A stretch of 64,000 nucleotides of DNA from Sulfurimonas sp. HSL3-2 (GCF_039645965.1 NZ_CP147917.1:248001-312000); one strand, 5' to 3'. Positions 42,401 to 52,420 are shown, counted from the first letter of the stretch. A program made the numbers and translations. Notes: generated by a model from the letters alone, not told the origin.

Positions 42401-44853
42401 AAATCAGTAAACTCGCGCTAATCTTAGTCGGTGTAAACGGACTGATAATCGCTTTCCTCTCAAGAGAGCTTTACTCTGTACAAAGAGAGATGCAGCTGCG
42501 CGCAGTAGCCAATAGTATAAATCAAAGTCTATTTCGTCTTGAAGATGATATAAAAGACGTACTCAGTTCAAAACGTCAAGAACAGGTACAAGCCGTACTT
42601 GACAGAGCATCTGCGATCAATAATGCGATCGACATCGTATCTATATCACGAGACGGGAATGTTATAGATTTTTCATCATCCCGCTCTTTACAGGGAAAAT
42701 TGATAAAAAACGATTATTATCCTATTTCTAAGATCTTGCACGGATTGGTAATGGATCATATACTGCAGTATAAAAGCGATTTTCATTATTTTGAAGGTAC
42801 TGAAAAACACAATGTGCAAATGCTTGTACGGATCAATAATGACTATGTATTTGGTGAGCTTGATAAAGCAGCGATCACTTACGGTATAAGTGTTTTTCTT
42901 ATATTTTCTTTTATCAGTGTCTTTATATTTACGTTGGTACAGAGGTTTCTAGTCAATCCGCTGGAAAAGCTTACACAACATGCTCATGCAAAAAGTGAAG
43001 AGAACAGCCGTTACTTTGTCGATGAACTTACAGAACTCGATCTCACTCTGACAAACTCTTTTAAATCGATGATGGAACAGCAAAAAGCGTTAAAAAGCTC
43101 ATTGGAAGAGACGCAATATCTGGATGCAATTCTTCGAACTGTCGCTGAGATCAATCAATTACTCATCTCAGCAAAAAATACCGATGAGTTAATAGTACAG
43201 AGTGTCGATCAGCTCGCTGCTCATCAAGGATACGGGCTTTGCTGGATCGGTCTGGAGAAAGAGGGTGTCATCATACTTCAAGCAGTGTCCAACAAAACTG
43301 CGAATAAGCAAGAGATACCAAATATACCTATACAAAACGCAGTGGTTGAGAATAACCCGATCCTGCAGGCATTTTCATCAGATACAACTATGATAGTCAA
43401 TCATATAGAGACTCTAGAACCGATCGATACATGGATAGAGATCGGTCAGAAAAATCATTTTGGGTCTTTTATCGCGCTTCCGCTAAGGTCTAGTATCCAT
43501 GAAAATTCTTTCGGGGTACTGGGACTATACTCATTTAATCCGAATGGATTTGAGCCTAAAGAGGTAGCTATGCTAGAAGAACTGGCAGGTGATATCGGAT
43601 TTGCGATCAGCTCATTCCAAAAGCGAAAAGAGCTGGAACACCACTTGACGACAGATACTGTTACGGGTCTTCCAAATCGGGTGCTTCTAGTAGATGATTT
43701 AGCTCAGTGCAGTGCAGCGACACTTGCTATCATCAATTTGGACCGCTTTAACGATTTTAATGATGTTTATGGTGTCGCTATCGGGGACAGTGTTCTTTCA
43801 GTTTATGCAAATTGGCTGCTTTTAAAGACAAAATCAATTCAGAACGCATCCCTTTATAAGCTAAGCGGTGATGAATATGCGATCTTGTTTAATAACTGCA
43901 GAGAGATAACCAGATGTAAAAAATTTATGGAAGATCTGATCTTTGAGACATCGCATGAACTTTTTATAGTAAAAGATATCGAGATGACGCTCAGTATTAC
44001 CGTTGGTATGGCTACTGGAGTTGAACGTATTATCGAACATGCTACTGCCGCATTAAAACGTGCGAAGATCGCCCACCAGCCTCTTGAAGTACATACTGCA
44101 TCATTAACGAAAGTAGAACATGAAAACAATATCTCCAGATATAAAAACATAAAAGAAGCGATCGAAGAGTCTCGAGTAGTCCCGTTTTTTCAGCCTATAG
44201 TCGATAATAAAAGCGGTCAAATCGTTAAATATGAAGCGCTTATCCGTATTATCAATAAAGATGAAACTATTATGAGTCCGATAGCATTTTTGGATATCTC
44301 TAAGAAGACAAGACTGTATGGACAGTTGACGAAAATAATGATCGAAAAAACATTTGAAAAACTGAAAGTGAGCAGACATCCTATCAGTATCAATCTTTCA
44401 ACGGAAGATCTTCTTAATGCTGATCTCGCAGACTACATAGAAAAACTGATCCATACGTATCATATAGGACAAAAAGTGATATTTGAGATTTTAGAGAGTG
44501 AAGGTATCGACAACTACAATGAAGTCCGTGCATTCGTCGAGAGGTTTAAATCGTTAGGCTGCCGTTTTGCGATCGATGATTTCGGTGCAGGATATTCAAA
44601 TTTCGACCATCTGCTCAAGTTAAATATCGATACTTTAAAAATAGACGGCAGTCTTATCAAAATTCTTTCTCATGATGTGAACGCTCGGCTCTTTGTCCAG
44701 CATATCAGTGATTTTACACATAAGATCGGGATCGAGACAGTTGCTGAATTCGTTGCCAACGAAGCTATCGCACAACAGGTCAAAGAGATAGGGATAGATT
44801 GCTCGCAAGGCTATTATTTTTATGAACCATCTGCGGATCTGATAACAGAATAG
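42397..44853 (+). CDS. Membrane c-di-GMP protein: periplasmic domain, HAMP-like, GAF, degenerate GGDEF, intact EAL
   Basis: 818 residues from a TTG overlapping the preceding stop. First helix at about 5-22, periplasmic part to about 158, second helix at about 160-185, a linker resembling HAMP, a GAF domain (about 245-410), GGDEF (about 425-560) and EAL (about 580-818). The GGDEF site reads SGDEY, so synthesis is doubtful. EAL residues are kept: KYEALIRI, the ILESE motif, AIDDFGAGYS, LKIDGSLIK and SQGYYF. Most likely a phosphodiesterase regulated by the binding protein encoded just upstream. Confidence 0.88.
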   Translation: MKISKLALILVGVNGLIIAFLSRELYSVQREMQLRAVANSINQSLFRLEDDIKDVLSSKRQEQVQAVLDRASAINNAIDIVSISRDGNVIDFSSSRSLQGKLIKNDYYPISKILHGLVMDHILQYKSDFHYFEGTEKHNVQMLVRINNDYVFGELDKAAITYGISVFLIFSFISVFIFTLVQRFLVNPLEKLTQHAHAKSEENSRYFVDELTELDLTLTNSFKSMMEQQKALKSSLEETQYLDAILRTVAEINQLLISAKNTDELIVQSVDQLAAHQGYGLCWIGLEKEGVIILQAVSNKTANKQEIPNIPIQNAVVENNPILQAFSSDTTMIVNHIETLEPIDTWIEIGQKNHFGSFIALPLRSSIHENSFGVLGLYSFNPNGFEPKEVAMLEELAGDIGFAISSFQKRKELEHHLTTDTVTGLPNRVLLVDDLAQCSAATLAIINLDRFNDFNDVYGVAIGDSVLSVYANWLLLKTKSIQNASLYKLSGDEYAILFNNCREITRCKKFMEDLIFETSHELFIVKDIEMTLSITVGMATGVERIIEHATAALKRAKIAHQPLEVHTASLTKVEHENNISRYKNIKEAIEESRVVPFFQPIVDNKSGQIVKYEALIRIINKDETIMSPIAFLDISKKTRLYGQLTKIMIEKTFEKLKVSRHPISINLSTEDLLNADLADYIEKLIHTYHIGQKVIFEILESEGIDNYNEVRAFVERFKSLGCRFAIDDFGAGYSNFDHLLKLNIDTLKIDGSLIKILSHDVNARLFVQHISDFTHKIGIETVAEFVANEAIAQQVKEIGIDCSQGYYFYEPSADLITE

Positions 44854-44859
44854 TCATTT

Positions 44860-44885
44860 AACGTTAAGTACTACTTAACGTTTTA
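44860..44885 (+). terminator. Terminator after the GGDEF/EAL gene
   Basis: AACGTTAAGT, loop ACT, ACTTAACGTT: a perfect 10 bp stem, then TTATT. It lies 6 bp after the stop codon. Confidence 0.6.
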
Positions 44886-44902
44886 TTGGTAATAATTACC
44901 AA
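44886..44902. promoter_or_regulatory. TTGGTAAT-A-ATTACCAA dyad upstream of the DUF1566 gene
   Basis: A perfect 8 bp inverted repeat with a single central base, 57 bp before the next ATG. It looks like an operator. No regulator is identifiable. Confidence 0.35.
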
Positions 44903-44959
44903 ATCAAAAATACACAGCCCTTTCTTAGTAATATAAGAGATGCTGTCACAGGTGAGTAA

Positions 44960-45373
44960 ATGAAAAAAATCGCAGTTCTTATATGTTTATACTCTCTTGC
45001 GTTTGCAGGCGGACAAAGCGAGAGTTATATCGATGCTAAGCATCATTTAGAGTGGCAGGATACTGCTGCTGTCGAAAATGAACTGAAGTGGGCGATGTCC
45101 GGCGCATACTGCCGCTCTTTGAAACTTCTCGGGCAAAACGACTGGCGTCTTCCAACAAGAGAAGAGCTAAAGACCATTATAAAGATGGTTCAGACTCCTC
45201 AGGAAGGAAGAAGATTTCATTACGGTACAACAGAAGGATACTGGACTTCTGAAGAGGACACGCAAGATGATGTCAATGCATGGGCTATCTATATGAAAAC
45301 AGGACATCTGTTCTCAAGTGATAAATGCGATACTGCAAATATGAGATGTGTACGAACCAGCTTTAAAAAATAG
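44960..45373 (+). CDS. Small exported DUF1566 (Lcl C-terminal-like) protein
   Basis: 137 residues with a signal peptide (KKIAVLICLYSLAFAG). The DUF1566 pattern is clear: HHLEWQDTA near the start, then NDWRLPTREELKTII, GYWTSEE, NAWAIYMKTG and the terminal MRCVRTS. These C-type-lectin-like domains are found on cell surfaces or in the periplasm, with mostly unknown ligands. A GGTGAG site precedes the ATG. Confidence 0.85.
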   Translation: MKKIAVLICLYSLAFAGGQSESYIDAKHHLEWQDTAAVENELKWAMSGAYCRSLKLLGQNDWRLPTREELKTIIKMVQTPQEGRRFHYGTTEGYWTSEEDTQDDVNAWAIYMKTGHLFSSDKCDTANMRCVRTSFKK

Positions 45374-45527
45374 TAATTATTAGTTATATTGATTATTATA
45401 ATAAATTTTAATGATCAAAATCTCTCTTTTGCCAATGTACAGGCAAGTTTGAGTAAAAATATACTTGGATAACGTGAAGAAACTGAATTATTTAAAAGGT
45501 TTCAGGAAAAAGAAAAGTTGTCTGATA

Positions 45528-45533
45528 TATAAT
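45528..45533 (+). promoter_or_regulatory. TATAAT box just before a strong terminator
   Basis: TATAAT at 45528-45533, so a transcript would start near 45539-45541, immediately at the base of the hairpin at 45542-45561. See findings. Confidence 0.35.
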
Positions 45534-45541
45534 TCAAGCCT

Positions 45542-45567
45542 AATCTCACAAAAATGAGATTTTTTTT
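45542..45567 (+). terminator. Intrinsic terminator or 5' hairpin upstream of the lipoprotein gene
   Basis: AATCTCA, loop CAAAAA, TGAGATT followed by a further run of T. It is a textbook terminator, but it is about 170 bp after the DUF1566 stop and only 50 bp before the next start codon. Confidence 0.65.
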
Positions 45568-45616
45568 GGTTGTATATGTGCGTCAGAATATACAGAAAAC
45601 TACAAAAGGAAGATGA

Positions 45617-46204
45617 ATGATAAAGAAAGTTTTAAGTGCTGCATTTGCATTAGCTATGGTTTTAACTATTAGTGGATGTTCTACAATGCACATGGGTTGG
45701 ACAGCAGTTACAAAAGCACACACACTAGATGACGGTGCTATGCCGGCATACGATGCTATGTTTACAAAAGTTGCTGAATACGGCGACCCTGCAAGAGCTA
45801 TGATGAAAGAGTGGAAGGTTCAAGACGGTATATCAGGTGATGATGTAAAAGAATCAATTACTGTACTTGCTGATGAATATAATATGCGTTTGACTGGCTA
45901 TGTAAAGATGTATACAAAAGAAGACGCAAAACCTGATGAAGTAATGGAAGCTAGAATCTGGTCTTTATGTAATCTTACAACAGCAAAAGTATTCCTTAAC
46001 TACTCTCGTTACTACGGTGGTTTTATGCCATGTAGAATTATGTATGTTAAATACGGAAACGGCGATGCATTCCTTGTTAGTATGGATATGACACTTGCAA
46101 TTCATGGTGGACATACACTTCCTCCGGAAATGTTAAAAATGGCTACACTAGTTCAAAAAGCTATGGAAGGAATTCCAGAAAGAGCAGCTAAAGGCGATTT
46201 CTAA
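45617..46204 (+). CDS. Lipoprotein with a DUF302-like domain
   Basis: 195 residues. Signal and lipobox: MVLTISGCST, Cys after SG. The C-terminal part (EARIWSLCNLTTAKVFLNYS, then MPCRIMYVKYGNGDAFLVSM) resembles DUF302, a small domain found in envelope proteins and of unclear role, though the match is by eye only. Three Cys besides the lipid Cys. AAAGGAAG precedes the ATG. Codon use (many TTA, GCT, CGT) suggests good expression. Confidence 0.65.
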   Translation: MIKKVLSAAFALAMVLTISGCSTMHMGWTAVTKAHTLDDGAMPAYDAMFTKVAEYGDPARAMMKEWKVQDGISGDDVKESITVLADEYNMRLTGYVKMYTKEDAKPDEVMEARIWSLCNLTTAKVFLNYSRYYGGFMPCRIMYVKYGNGDAFLVSMDMTLAIHGGHTLPPEMLKMATLVQKAMEGIPERAAKGDF

Positions 46205-46211
46205 TCACCTT

Positions 46212-46227
46212 AGGCCCTTTTTGGCCT
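46212..46227 (+). terminator. Hairpin after the lipoprotein gene
   Basis: AGGCC, loop CTTTTT, GGCCT, followed by TCTTGGCCTTAT. Short but GC-rich and 8 bp after the stop. The gap 46205-46571 contains this, the hairpin at 46516-46551 and no gene I can support. Confidence 0.4.
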
Positions 46228-46515
46228 CTTGGCCTTATAAAGTATCAAAACACTTCTCACACCCTTTTAAAACCACTCCTATAACTAAGTTTATTCTTTT
46301 AAATTTCACATCTTTACGATCTCAATGACATAGAAATAGCATCCGTCGCAGTTTTGTAGCTTTACATATCTTTCTGGAAAGCCATTTTATTACATCAGCT
46401 ATAAGTAGGTATCATCTGTTCTAAAAGGGTTGGTCTGTAATCGTAGAGAGGATATAACAACGAATGAAGTTCAGTAAGAAAGGGTATGGTTTAAAGTGAA
46501 GTGTTAACTATGCTA

Positions 46516-46551
46516 AGGGTACCGGGCGATTTATGACGCCCAATGTACCCT
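46516..46551 (-). terminator. Long hairpin downstream of the chemoreceptor gene
   Basis: AGGGTAC with GTACCCT, and inside it GGGCG with CGCCC, separated by an 8-base loop. It lies 20 bp beyond the minus-strand stop at 46572. No T-run follows on that strand, so it may be a processing or stability hairpin rather than a terminator. Confidence 0.45.
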
Positions 46552-46571
46552 GACGTATGAATGTAATCTTC

Positions 46572-48698
46572 CTACGGTCTAAATAGTTCATCAAGATGTT
46601 CAAATAACTCCATAGAGTTATTTTCCGTATCTTTAAACAGGTTTATAAGTTCATCGGCATCGGGTTGTGTACCGTGCTGTACTATATCTATGATTTTACT
46701 TATATTTGTGTGGACCTTGTTATGAGGCTGCTCTATTAATTTAAAGCTTCTGTTATTTGAGAACTCTGCGTTTGTCTCATCTGACTTGTACCATGTGTAA
46801 AGATTACAACTGGAATGATCACTGGTGTCTTTGTTGACTTTGCCTTCAAATACAGATGAATATGCATTGTTCTTAAATATAATATGATCGAGTTTGACCA
46901 TATTGGTAAATAGCTCATGACCGATCAATGAGTTGTCTTCTTTGATCTTTTCTATATTTGTGACCATCTCGGTAAATACATTTTTAAATTGATCCAGTTT
47001 TTCTTGAGAACTTACTGTGTATTGTTCGATCTGTTCGCTGTTTTGCGCCATGTTGTTAGAGTTCTGTTTTAAAACACTTATGTTTGCTTCGACTTCGCTT
47101 GTCGCTTTTTGGGTTCTTTCGGCAAGCTTACGTACTTCATCGGCGACGACGGCAAATCCGCGTCCATGCTCACCTGCACGTGCAGCTTCAATGGCAGCGT
47201 TAAGCGCAAGCAGGTTCGTCTGGTCAGAGATATCTTTGATCAAAGTGATGACATTAAAGATCTCTGAAACATTGGCAGTCAACTGCTCCGAAGAGATTCT
47301 GGAATCACTGATCATCTCGGATATGTTTGCAATAGTGTCGATTATCTCATCAGTCGATGCAGATACTTGCGAGACGATATCTCCTGTCAGTTCGTTTAGG
47401 TTATTTACCTGATTTACCTTTTCGACATTGTTTTTAAGGCTCTCTCTCAGGTTGTTTGAATTGTTTATAGAACCGTTTATCATACTGTCAGAAAGAGTGA
47501 GTGTCAGTTCATTCTTTTTCATACTCTCTTTTATCTCTTGAGCTGATTTTTCAGCTACAAGTGCCTGCTCTTTCTCTTTGACTGATATCTGTTCCACTTT
47601 ATTTAAAAAAGTATTGAAGCTTGCATTGGCGCGACCAAGTTCGTCGTTGGACTTAACAGGGAGTCTTTTTGAAAGATCGGCATCGCCCTGAGATAACTCC
47701 ATCGTGACTTTATCTAACTCGTTGATCGGATCGGTTACCGTTCTTTTTATGATATATATCAATAATAAAAGTATAAGTACATCGATCGTCACGATGATGA
47801 GCACCTGTCTGATAAGTGAAGACTTGGATTTTTCTACAAGAGACTCTACTTTTGCAATAGGCACACCGGCGAGGGCATAGCCAACGGTCTCATTTGAAAA
47901 ATCTTTGATAGGTTCTGAAATAACGAAATATCTGTCGGTTCTTTGATAGGTAGCACTATTTTTAATATCGACATTGTTCAAGTCGTTCAAAAATGACTTA
48001 TCAACGACACTTTCCTTAACGGCTAAGGTAAAGTTGCCGATCTTCGGTGCTTTTGCTAAGGCGGTAGCAGTCGATAAATATTTATTATCCATAACGATAG
48101 CCATCAGATAGTTATGATTTTTCTGAGCGTCTTTGATAATAGAATTAAGTCCCTGCATAAACTCGATAGAACCAAGATATCTGTTCTCTTCTATGATCGG
48201 TGCGAGACCGCGAAGTATTAATCCCGCTCTGCCGAGTTCAATAGCGACTATCGGTTTTTTCTCCTCTTTGACTGCGACGATCGTCTTTCTAAAAGAGCTG
48301 AGGTCATCACCGAACTTTTCCGGTTTCCATGCTCTTAAAAAACTATGGATATTAGCATCATGTATATGGATTTTGATATTTTTGTAGTTGGTATATTCTT
48401 TAAAATCCTTAGACACTGTACTGATACCGTTGATAGCAAGTGCTCTGTTATTGGTTTCTAGCGCTTTTACAACACTGTAGTTTTTAGAGATATTGATAGC
48501 ATTTGTCAGACCGATATTTTCTTTTGCTTCGATAGACTCTTTGTAAAATGCACGAAGAGAATCGTTTTCGGTTTGATATATATCCTGTCTGACATCGTCA
48601 ATAGAGTAGAAGAAGTTGACAATGATGATCAAAAAACCAAATACCATGGAAGCGATCAGTGGGATATGTATTTTTTTACTTATAGATAAATTTTTCAT
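46572..48698 (-). CDS. Methyl-accepting chemotaxis protein with CACHE-like sensor and CZB domain
   Basis: 708 residues. Helix 1 (about 13-32), a large periplasmic part (about 33-295) of CACHE type, helix 2 (about 297-318), HAMP, then the signalling hairpin with [20 protein letters not shown]. The C-terminal ~110 residues match [29 protein letters not shown] and PHNKVHTNI supply His/Cys zinc ligands. CZB domains in chemoreceptors sense zinc or oxidants such as hypochlorite. The periplasmic ligand cannot be inferred. Confidence 0.9.
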   Translation of the reverse strand: MKNLSISKKIHIPLIASMVFGFLIIIVNFFYSIDDVRQDIYQTENDSLRAFYKESIEAKENIGLTNAINISKNYSVVKALETNNRALAINGISTVSKDFKEYTNYKNIKIHIHDANIHSFLRAWKPEKFGDDLSSFRKTIVAVKEEKKPIVAIELGRAGLILRGLAPIIEENRYLGSIEFMQGLNSIIKDAQKNHNYLMAIVMDNKYLSTATALAKAPKIGNFTLAVKESVVDKSFLNDLNNVDIKNSATYQRTDRYFVISEPIKDFSNETVGYALAGVPIAKVESLVEKSKSSLIRQVLIIVTIDVLILLLLIYIIKRTVTDPINELDKVTMELSQGDADLSKRLPVKSNDELGRANASFNTFLNKVEQISVKEKEQALVAEKSAQEIKESMKKNELTLTLSDSMINGSINNSNNLRESLKNNVEKVNQVNNLNELTGDIVSQVSASTDEIIDTIANISEMISDSRISSEQLTANVSEIFNVITLIKDISDQTNLLALNAAIEAARAGEHGRGFAVVADEVRKLAERTQKATSEVEANISVLKQNSNNMAQNSEQIEQYTVSSQEKLDQFKNVFTEMVTNIEKIKEDNSLIGHELFTNMVKLDHIIFKNNAYSSVFEGKVNKDTSDHSSCNLYTWYKSDETNAEFSNNRSFKLIEQPHNKVHTNISKIIDIVQHGTQPDADELINLFKDTENNSMELFEHLDELFRP

Positions 48699-48847
48699 GG
48701 AACTCCTAATATAGAATAATTCATGATTTTAGAACAGTTGTATAAAATTTGTGTAAAATAGAATAGAGGTTACATTTGAAAATCAAGAAAGTTCTCTTAT
48801 GTTTTATAATTTTATAATGCTGTGAGAGGAACGAGGGAGGTCAGAAT

Positions 48848-50452
48848 ATGAAAAGAGAAAGGAGTAGGGATCCAAAAAATTCACAGGTATATCTTGTTGG
48901 CGGCGGTATCGCTTCTTTAGCCAGTGCAGTTTATCTTATTAAAGATGCTAAAGTCCCGGGTGAAAATATTCATATACTGGAGCAGGATATGCTTTTAGGC
49001 GGTGCACTCGACGGTACAGGCAATCCTGAAAGCGGCTTCATAATCCGTGGCGGCAGGATGCACGAAGAGCATTTTGTCTGTTACTGGGACTTGTTATCAA
49101 ACATCCCCTCGTATGATGATCCGAATATCTCCGTTAAGGAAGAGTCTTTTGAGTTTAACTCCAGATTCATCTCCCACGCGCAAGCCCGCTTACTCAAAGA
49201 TGGCAAAAAAGTAGACCTTTCATCGTTCGGGCTCTCTTTTAATGATCAGGCAGATCTGTTAAAACTGACGTTCGCTTCTGAAAAATCACTGGACAATGTT
49301 ACCATCGAGGAGTGGTTTAAGGAGGAGTTTTTTCAGACGAATTACTGGTATCTTTGGACATCGATGTTTGCATTTCAAAAATGGAGCAGTGTAGCGATTA
49401 TGAGACGTTATATGAAACGTTTTATCCATTTACTTGACGGTATGCCGCAACTCGGCGGCATCATGCGCACTAAATACAATCAGTACCATTCCGTTGTTAT
49501 TCCATTACACAGATATCTACAGGAAAGAGGTGTGCATTTTGAGATGCAGACTCGGGTCGTAGATATTGATTTTGAGATAACTGATGAATATAAAAAAGCA
49601 ATAGCCTTACATGTAAGCCGTGAAAATGAAAAAAAAGAGAAGATCGAGCTGCGAGAGGATGATTACGTATTTATGACAAACGGCTCCATAACGGAAAGCA
49701 GCGACATAGGTTCATGGACAAAAGCCCCTCAATTAAAAGACAAATCAACGTCCGGTGCATGGATGCTGTGGGAAAAAGTAGCTAAAAAAGATAAAGCATT
49801 CGGAAATCCGGGTGTGTTCAGTGATAATATCGATCTACAAAAGTGGTACTCATATACAGCGACATTAAAAGATGATACTTTTCATGACTATATGGAGAAC
49901 TTCTCCGGTAATACTGACGGAACGGGTGGTTTGGTAACGATGATCGATTCCAACTGGCTGATGTCGATCGTCATCGCACGCCAGCCCCATTTCCCAAATC
50001 AGCCAAAAGACGTAAAGGTGTTTTGGGGATATGGTCTATACCCTGACAGAGAGGGCAACTTTGTCAAGAAAAAGATGTCAGAGTGTAGCGGAGAGGAGCT
50101 GCTTGAAGAGTTATGGTATCACCTCAAAGTTCAAGATCTGATGCGACCGGTAGTAGATGCAAAAAAAGTAAACTGTATCCCTGTAGCTATGCCGTTTATT
50201 GACAGTTTATTTATGCCCTATGCAGTAGGTGACCGTCCTGACGTATTACCTGAAGGTACAAAGAACTTTGCCTTTCTCGGACAGTTTGCGGAAGTCCCGG
50301 ATGACTGTGTCTTTACGGTAGAGTATTCTGTGCGATGTGCACAGACGGCAGTTTACGGACTTTTTGAAACAGACAAAGAGGTACTGCCGGTATATGACTC
50401 GATTCATAATCCTCTGGTATTAATAAATGCAGTAAAAGCGATTAATAGGTAA
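48848..50452 (+). CDS. ohyA: Oleate hydratase (MCRA family)
   Basis: 534 residues. FAD-binding GGGIASLASAVYLI near the N-terminus, GGALDGTGNPESGFIIRGGR and MHEEHFVCYWDL with the catalytic Glu region, and EWFKEEFFQTNYWYLWTSMF agree with the family. It adds water to cis-9 double bonds of unsaturated fatty acids to give 10-hydroxy acids. Slightly shorter than the 560-650 residues of many homologues. The gene stands alone, with GAGGGAGG-type sequence before the ATG. TTACATGTAA occurs at 49607, in coding sequence. Confidence 0.9.
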   Translation: MKRERSRDPKNSQVYLVGGGIASLASAVYLIKDAKVPGENIHILEQDMLLGGALDGTGNPESGFIIRGGRMHEEHFVCYWDLLSNIPSYDDPNISVKEESFEFNSRFISHAQARLLKDGKKVDLSSFGLSFNDQADLLKLTFASEKSLDNVTIEEWFKEEFFQTNYWYLWTSMFAFQKWSSVAIMRRYMKRFIHLLDGMPQLGGIMRTKYNQYHSVVIPLHRYLQERGVHFEMQTRVVDIDFEITDEYKKAIALHVSRENEKKEKIELREDDYVFMTNGSITESSDIGSWTKAPQLKDKSTSGAWMLWEKVAKKDKAFGNPGVFSDNIDLQKWYSYTATLKDDTFHDYMENFSGNTDGTGGLVTMIDSNWLMSIVIARQPHFPNQPKDVKVFWGYGLYPDREGNFVKKKMSECSGEELLEELWYHLKVQDLMRPVVDAKKVNCIPVAMPFIDSLFMPYAVGDRPDVLPEGTKNFAFLGQFAEVPDDCVFTVEYSVRCAQTAVYGLFETDKEVLPVYDSIHNPLVLINAVKAINR

Positions 50453-50515
50453 GTAAATTTGGAAGTTCATGTAGAAGAGAAAAGGATTGTAATAAACTAT
50501 TTTTTTGCATCGAGT

Positions 50516-51796
50516 TTACAGTTTATTTGTGACTATACAGTTCCTTCCCTTCTCTTTAGCATGATAGAGTGCAATGTCAGCTGCTTTGATTAAAAGTTCA
50601 TATCTTTCTACCATCATAGGGATCGTCGAACTGACTCCAAAACTGAGAGTGATCGGCGGAACATTTGTATCATTTACTATGATCGTATCGAGTTGTTTTA
50701 ATCTATTTTGAATCTCTTCACAACGCTGTAAAGCACCTTCCATATCCGTATCGTACATAACGATGATGAACTCTTCACCGCCATATCTTGCTACTACATC
50801 AGTCACTCTCTTTAGAGAGTCTTTTATGGCAGCCGCAACACTTTGCAGTACATGATCCCCAGTAATATGCCCATAAATGTCATTGAAGTTTTTGAAGTGA
50901 TCGATATCGCACATGATGATGGAAACAGTGGTGTTGGTTCGTTTTGACATCTCCCATATCTTGTTGATATGTTTTTCAAAGTATCTTCTGTTGTATACCT
51001 GAGTCAATGGATCTATTGTCGCAAGTTTTTCCAGTTTTTCGTTTGCATCTTGAAGTTCTTTCGTTCTTTGTTCGACCTTTTCTTCCAGCAGCAGGTTCGT
51101 CTTATCCAAGATAGTTGCATAGGAATTTATTTTTGAGACCATAGTTATGATCGCATTATGAATGATCCCGACTTCATCAAGTCTTTTTGTTTTTGTCAGA
51201 GTGAAGTTGTTTATTTTAGGATCATATTCCAATACACTTTTTGTAAGTTCTCTTAGATTTTTAAACTCTTTCTTTATAAGAAACGTATAGAGTGTAAGTA
51301 GTACAAAAGTAACAAGAAATATTTTTAGCGTCGTTTCTGAATTTTTAGAAAGTACCAGATCATAGTCATTATTGTAAAATTCTAAGTAGATATAACCGAT
51401 GACCTGCTTGGTGATATCATCTATAATCGGTCTAGAACAACTGTTCATAGTATCAACAGTTGAGAATATTTGTGCTTTTGATACCGATTTTACATCTTTT
51501 GGATATTTGAATATTGTACTTGTTTCTGCATCGGTTATCTCTATGGTTTTTAGGTCTTTGTTTTGTTTGATGATCAGATCCAGATATTCACTGTTGGCTT
51601 CAGATAGACCAAGTGACATGTTTAAACTGATAATAGGCGAAATGGTATCTATCAACAGTTTGTTTTTTGATTTTTTTGATTCTATAAACTGATCTATAAT
51701 ATTCTCTGAGAGTTGATACCGCTCGAGACCTACGATAAAGAGTGTAAAAAAGACGACGCCGATGATTATTTTGATTTCTATACTCAAACTACGCAT
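50516..51796 (-). CDS. Membrane diguanylate cyclase (GGDEF)
   Basis: 426 residues. Helix 1 (about 8-26), a periplasmic part of about 130 residues, helix 2 (about 158-176), a linker with a coiled coil, and a GGDEF domain (about 262-426). The active site reads RYGGEEF, and the inhibitory RxxD site is not obvious. DIDHFKNFNDIYGH marks the metal/GTP site. It should make c-di-GMP. The start overlaps the stop of the YfiR-like gene by one base, so the pair is co-translated, as in the YfiR/YfiN systems. Confidence 0.92.
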   Translation of the reverse strand: MRSLSIEIKIIIGVVFFTLFIVGLERYQLSENIIDQFIESKKSKNKLLIDTISPIISLNMSLGLSEANSEYLDLIIKQNKDLKTIEITDAETSTIFKYPKDVKSVSKAQIFSTVDTMNSCSRPIIDDITKQVIGYIYLEFYNNDYDLVLSKNSETTLKIFLVTFVLLTLYTFLIKKEFKNLRELTKSVLEYDPKINNFTLTKTKRLDEVGIIHNAIITMVSKINSYATILDKTNLLLEEKVEQRTKELQDANEKLEKLATIDPLTQVYNRRYFEKHINKIWEMSKRTNTTVSIIMCDIDHFKNFNDIYGHITGDHVLQSVAAAIKDSLKRVTDVVARYGGEEFIIVMYDTDMEGALQRCEEIQNRLKQLDTIIVNDTNVPPITLSFGVSSTIPMMVERYELLIKAADIALYHAKEKGRNCIVTNKL

Positions 51797-52356
51797 TATT
51801 TATCCATTTCGATGTATATTTTTGAGATTCTAAGTAAAAGATTGTCCATTTCCATACCATTTTTCTGTAGAGCTTTTATGTTGATATAGGGGACGATCTT
51901 CCGGCCTAAAAAGAGAGATATCTCTACTCCCCTGCTAAGAAGAGCGTCATCATATGAGACAGTTAAAGATTTCTGTTTTTTTGCAAATAGAAGAGCATCT
52001 GCGATCTCTTTATCAGATGAATTAAACAAAAATATAAGTTGGCTGTCTTTACATGTAGCGATATTTGAATAGTTGTCATGTGTAAATTTTATTTTGTAGT
52101 TTTTTAAGCCGTGCGGATAGTTGTTGTTAATTTTGTCGATCAAAGATAAAGCACTTCGCTCATCGACAAGATTATGTAAAATGCATATATCTATTTCATC
52201 TTTGAGTTTTGTCTTTTGATTGTCCATCAAAACAAAGCGCGGTAAAATCTTTGAAAAGATCTCTAAAACATCATCATCATATACGGATGCATTGAGTGTA
52301 GTGAAGTTTGTCAGTAAGCTGATAAGAAACACGAATCTGGTTATTTGTGATGTCAA
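51796..52356 (-). CDS. YfiR-like (DUF4154) periplasmic regulator
   Basis: 186 residues with a signal-like N-terminus (residues 5-23). The end GVEISLFLGRKIVPYINIKA followed by LLLRISKIYIEM matches the DUF4154 pattern. YfiR proteins hold a membrane diguanylate cyclase inactive in the periplasm and respond to redox or envelope signals. Two Cys (in ICILH and ATCKD) could form a disulfide. Coupled to the GGDEF gene and divergent from a TonB-dependent receptor. Confidence 0.75.
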   Translation of the reverse strand: MTSQITRFVFLISLLTNFTTLNASVYDDDVLEIFSKILPRFVLMDNQKTKLKDEIDICILHNLVDERSALSLIDKINNNYPHGLKNYKIKFTHDNYSNIATCKDSQLIFLFNSSDKEIADALLFAKKQKSLTVSYDDALLSRGVEISLFLGRKIVPYINIKALQKNGMEMDNLLLRISKIYIEMDK

Positions 52357-52401
52357 AGCAAACTCTTTTTAAAAATTAAAAATATTTATAATATAACACA
52401 G

Positions 52402-52420
52402 TATAATGTGCATACATTAT
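52402..52420. promoter_or_regulatory. Divergent control region: TATAAT box within an ATAATGT-GCAT-ACATTAT dyad
   Basis: TATAAT (52402-52407, plus) and a perfect 7 bp dyad around GCAT (52403-52420) between the YfiR-like gene and the TonB receptor. A repressor bound here would affect one or both. No family operator, such as a Fur box, was recognised with confidence. Confidence 0.4.

Noticed and set aside
45430-45450. Short TTGCC/GGCAA hairpin as a small RNA
   Set aside because: Five base pairs only, no promoter before it; too weak to call.
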